64,000 nt of DNA, taken from positions 558,001 to 622,000 of the forward strand of contig JACKBS010000006.1 of assembly GCA_020634435.1 (NCBI GenBank). Direction: 5' to 3'. The notes under the pieces were generated by a model. That model was not told where the DNA came from, ran no database searches, and worked only from the letters and a program-made list of their open reading frames with translations. The translations under genes were made by a program, and so were the position numbers. Of this stretch, positions 62,363 through 64,000 are shown piece after piece. Position 1 is the first letter of the stretch. Each line of letters begins with the position of its first letter. The DNA comes from Ardenticatenaceae bacterium (GTDB taxonomy: Bacteria > Chloroflexota > Anaerolineae > Promineifilales > Promineifilaceae).

Positions 62363-63490
62363 TTATGCGCTGCGCAAGACAGCCAGAATATCTCTGGCGT
62401 ACGTTTTGCCGCGCCATTCGCCAACTTCCTCAAGCTGTTGTAGTTCGGCTTCTGTTTGGGGGTTTTGCAGGGCAATGGCCCACAAGGCATCGCGGCTAAT
62501 GATGACGTCCGACTCCACGCCGCGCGCGCTGGCGGTGTTTTTACGCCAGGTGTGCAGCTTGTCGTACCGGTTCATGGCCGCTTCGGGCGGGCGCTGGCTG
62601 CGGGGAGGATAGGCGGGATGGGGTGCTTGCAGCCCTTCGGCAATCACATTGAGCAGTTGACGGCCGTATCGCCGTGTTTGCCCTGCTGACATGCCATACA
62701 CCTCACGCAAGGTTGCCAGGGAAGACGGGGTGGTTTGGGCCAACTCAAGGAGCGTTTTATCGTGAAAGATTTTGAAGAGTGGCTGATTGCGTTGATGCGC
62801 TTCCTGGTCACGGTAGATGGCCAATGCTTTAAGCACGGCTTGCTGCTGGCGGGTCAGGTCAAATGCGCCGCTGATTGACCAGAAGGCATCGGGATCAAAG
62901 TCGTTGTTGCTGAGCTTCACGTGGGTTTGTTCGGCAAAGGTTTCGGCGGCTTCAGCCATCCGCCCCGCTGCTTTGAGTTCGCCTTCCAGGTGATCGCGCA
63001 GCTGGAGCAGGTGGTGGGTATCGAGTTGGGCATAGACGAGCTGTTCGGGGGACAACGGCCGTTTGCACCAGTTCGACTTTTGGTACCGCTTATCCAGAAC
63101 AATGCCGTAAACCGCTTCCAACATGCTGGCCAGGCCATAGCGCGGGTAACCCAAAATGCGGGCCGCCCACATCGTGTCGAACAAATTTTGCAGCTGCCAG
63201 CCAAACTGCCGCTTGAGCAGGGTTAGATCATATTCGGCGGCATGAAAAACCTTTTCTATTTCAGGGTTTTGCACAATGTCGCCCAGGCCGCTCAAATCGG
63301 ACACGCCCAGGGGATCGATGACGTAATCTTGACCAGGGATTGTGATTTGGATAAGGCATACCTCTTCGCGGTAGGCATACATGCTGTTGGCTTCCAAATC
63401 AATGGCTAAACGAGGTTCCGCTTGTAGTTTTTCCAGACAAAAGCGCCAATCTGACTGCGTTGTAATAAGTTTATGGGGCGGTAATTTCAC
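62363..63490 (-). CDS. rnd: Ribonuclease D
   Basis: 375 residues. DEDDy exonuclease residues: Asp and Glu in LAIDLEANSMYAY (about 31, 33), Asp in FHAAEYDLTLLKRQF, and Tyr/Asp in VYAQLDTHHLLQLRD. HRDC domains follow from about residue 210 (LTRQQQAVLKALAIYRDQEA; SRDALWAIALQNPQTEAELQ). It trims 3' ends of tRNA and other RNAs. GGAG is seven bases before the GTG start. Two hairpins lie in the gap upstream. Confidence 0.94.
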   Translation of the reverse strand: MKLPPHKLITTQSDWRFCLEKLQAEPRLAIDLEANSMYAYREEVCLIQITIPGQDYVIDPLGVSDLSGLGDIVQNPEIEKVFHAAEYDLTLLKRQFGWQLQNLFDTMWAARILGYPRYGLASMLEAVYGIVLDKRYQKSNWCKRPLSPEQLVYAQLDTHHLLQLRDHLEGELKAAGRMAEAAETFAEQTHVKLSNNDFDPDAFWSISGAFDLTRQQQAVLKALAIYRDQEAHQRNQPLFKIFHDKTLLELAQTTPSSLATLREVYGMSAGQTRRYGRQLLNVIAEGLQAPHPAYPPRSQRPPEAAMNRYDKLHTWRKNTASARGVESDVIISRDALWAIALQNPQTEAELQQLEEVGEWRGKTYARDILAVLRSA

Positions 63491-63518
63491 AAAGATGCTC
63501 CGTTACTGACGGTAAGTG

Positions 63519-63605
63519 GCCGTCCGCAAATAAGTTAGTGGAATTGTGCGGACGGCTTTGCGTAAGCGGCCTTCGAGAAAGGAAAATTATTATTGGCCGC
63601 TTACG
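63519..63605. repeat. Two consecutive inverted repeats
   Basis: GCCGTCCGCA (63519-63528) pairs with TGCGGACGGC (63547-63556), and CGTAAGCGGCC (63561-63571) pairs with GGCCGCTTACG (63595-63605); both are perfect. They lie in the 200-base gap between an epimerase gene end and the RNase D start, and may be terminators or a small dispersed repeat. Confidence 0.65.
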
Positions 63606-63692
63606 AAGCAAAAGTGGGAAGTTTTTACTCAAGAGCTTGCCGACTTTTAAAACGTGACCCCCATTATAACATTTTGGTCAAGAGAAGGATGT

Positions 63693-64000
63693 TTACCGGC
63701 TAGTGCTTTCATACCATTCCCAGAATCGGCGCACGCCTTCTTCTACCGAAATTTTAGGCTTGTAACCGAGCAGCTGGCGCGCTTTGCTGATGTCGGCTTC
63801 GTTCTTGACAAAGTCGGCGGCCAGGCGTGGTTTGTGGATCACGTTTGCTGAACGGCCGCCCAGCGTTTCAATGAGCGTGACAAAATCTTTGAGCAGCGTT
63901 GGTTCGCCCCGCCCCAGGTTAATAATTTCGTAGCCCAGTGGTGTGTCCAGCGCGATCACCACACCATCGGTAATGTCGTCGATGTAGGTCCAATCGCGGT
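63693..64000 (-). CDS. NAD-dependent sugar-nucleotide epimerase, C-terminal part only
   Basis: Reading leftward from the window edge, 102 codons are open to the TAA at 63693. The segment RDWTYIDDITDGVVIALD is the conserved substrate-binding part of UDP-glucuronate/UDP-galactose 4-epimerases of the extended short-chain dehydrogenase family, and YEIINLGRGEPTLLKDFVTL follows. KARQLLGYKPKISVEEGV is typical of the C-terminus. The cofactor-binding half lies outside the window. It probably supplies a sugar nucleotide for surface glycans. Confidence 0.88.
   Translation of the reverse strand, partial: RDWTYIDDITDGVVIALDTPLGYEIINLGRGEPTLLKDFVTLIETLGGRSANVIHKPRLAADFVKNEADISKARQLLGYKPKISVEEGVRRFWEWYESTSR

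Larger units (their letters stand above)
134..63062. repeat. Highly iterated 8-bp palindrome ACGGCCGT, about 93 copies across the window
   Basis: Reading the window line by line I counted about 93 exact copies of ACGGCCGT, first at 134-141 and last at 63055-63062; the count may be off by a few. About one copy is expected in 64 kb of balanced composition. Many copies extend to AACGGCCGTT. Nearly all lie inside coding regions, in either orientation and in all three frames; about six are intergenic (2478, 2522, 25653, 55014, 60688, 60720). The mean spacing is about 0.7 kb, but there is none between 30622 and 38808 and only one between 48356 and 54105. One-base variants such as TCGGCCGT and GCGGCCGT also occur but are rarer. 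The pattern resembles cyanobacterial HIP1 in behaviour, not in sequence. Confidence 0.93.

Noticed and set aside
134..63062. Reading the ACGGCCGT copies as DNA-uptake signals
   Set aside because: Known uptake signals are non-palindromic and strand-biased or terminator-linked; these are symmetric and mostly inside genes. The comF-like gene alone is not enough support.
1..64000. tRNA, rRNA, CRISPR array, transposase, integrase or phage genes
   Set aside because: I looked for T-loop patterns, spaced direct repeats and recombinase motifs in the gaps and saw none; a covariance-model search would be decisive.

Overview
The window reads as a chromosomal segment of a bacterium of roughly even base composition, most likely a Chloroflexota member (Anaerolineae-like filamentous type). 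This is inference from the gene set: a secretin-less Tad pilus operon, lipoprotein solute-binding proteins with Val/Thr/Glu repeat linkers, an LCP ligase with a long Thr/Pro linker, long-form HPF, and many Roadblock, response-regulator and GT-C proteins. No rRNA, tRNA, CRISPR array, transposase or phage gene was found.

Layout. 0-4.1 kb: housekeeping genes (thioesterase fragment, ArfB, UMF1-type MFS transporter) and an LCP glycopolymer ligase. 4.4-24 kb: a surface-glycan cluster. It holds a Wzm-type ABC-2 permease without a visible Wzt partner, GT4 and GT2 transferases, a GT2-GT4 fusion, a GT-C membrane transferase, an FG-GAP surface protein, a methyltransferase and a sulfotransferase split by one in-frame TAA. 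Three proteins share a membrane-proximal/coiled-coil module. Most of this is one leftward operon of about 15 kb (24025 to 8678). 24.2-30.9 kb: a secreted GHL10-type hydrolase, a possible nucleotidyltransferase toxin pair, an MBL hydrolase, MutY, a TPR protein and a HExxH protein.

30.9-38.4 kb: a family-5 (peptide/nickel type) ABC importer operon with a consensus promoter, a long leader and a terminator between the binding protein and the permeases. 38.4-40.3 kb: a receiver-Roadblock protein and a HAD phosphatase. 40.5-48.6 kb: a rightward cassette of a polyprenyl-phosphate-mannose synthase-like GT2, a methyltransferase and four multi-spanning GT-C-like proteins; the first would make the lipid-linked sugar and the others use it. 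48.8-56 kb: a DegS/NarL-type two-component pair, then flp, receiver-CpaE, CpaF/TadA, TadB and TadC. 56.1-64 kb: ComF, HPF, low-molecular-weight tyrosine phosphatase, Nif3-like protein, KBL-type PLP enzyme, beta-CASP nuclease, RNase D and the end of a sugar-nucleotide epimerase.

The strongest unexplained signal is not a gene. The 8-bp palindrome ACGGCCGT occurs about 93 times by hand count, where about one copy is expected by chance. Copies lie in genes on both strands and in all three frames, leaving Thr-Ala-Val, Asn-Gly-Arg or Arg-Pro in the proteins. It behaves like the cyanobacterial HIP1 element but with a different sequence. It is absent from about 8.2 kb covering the ABC importer and sparse over the Tad region.
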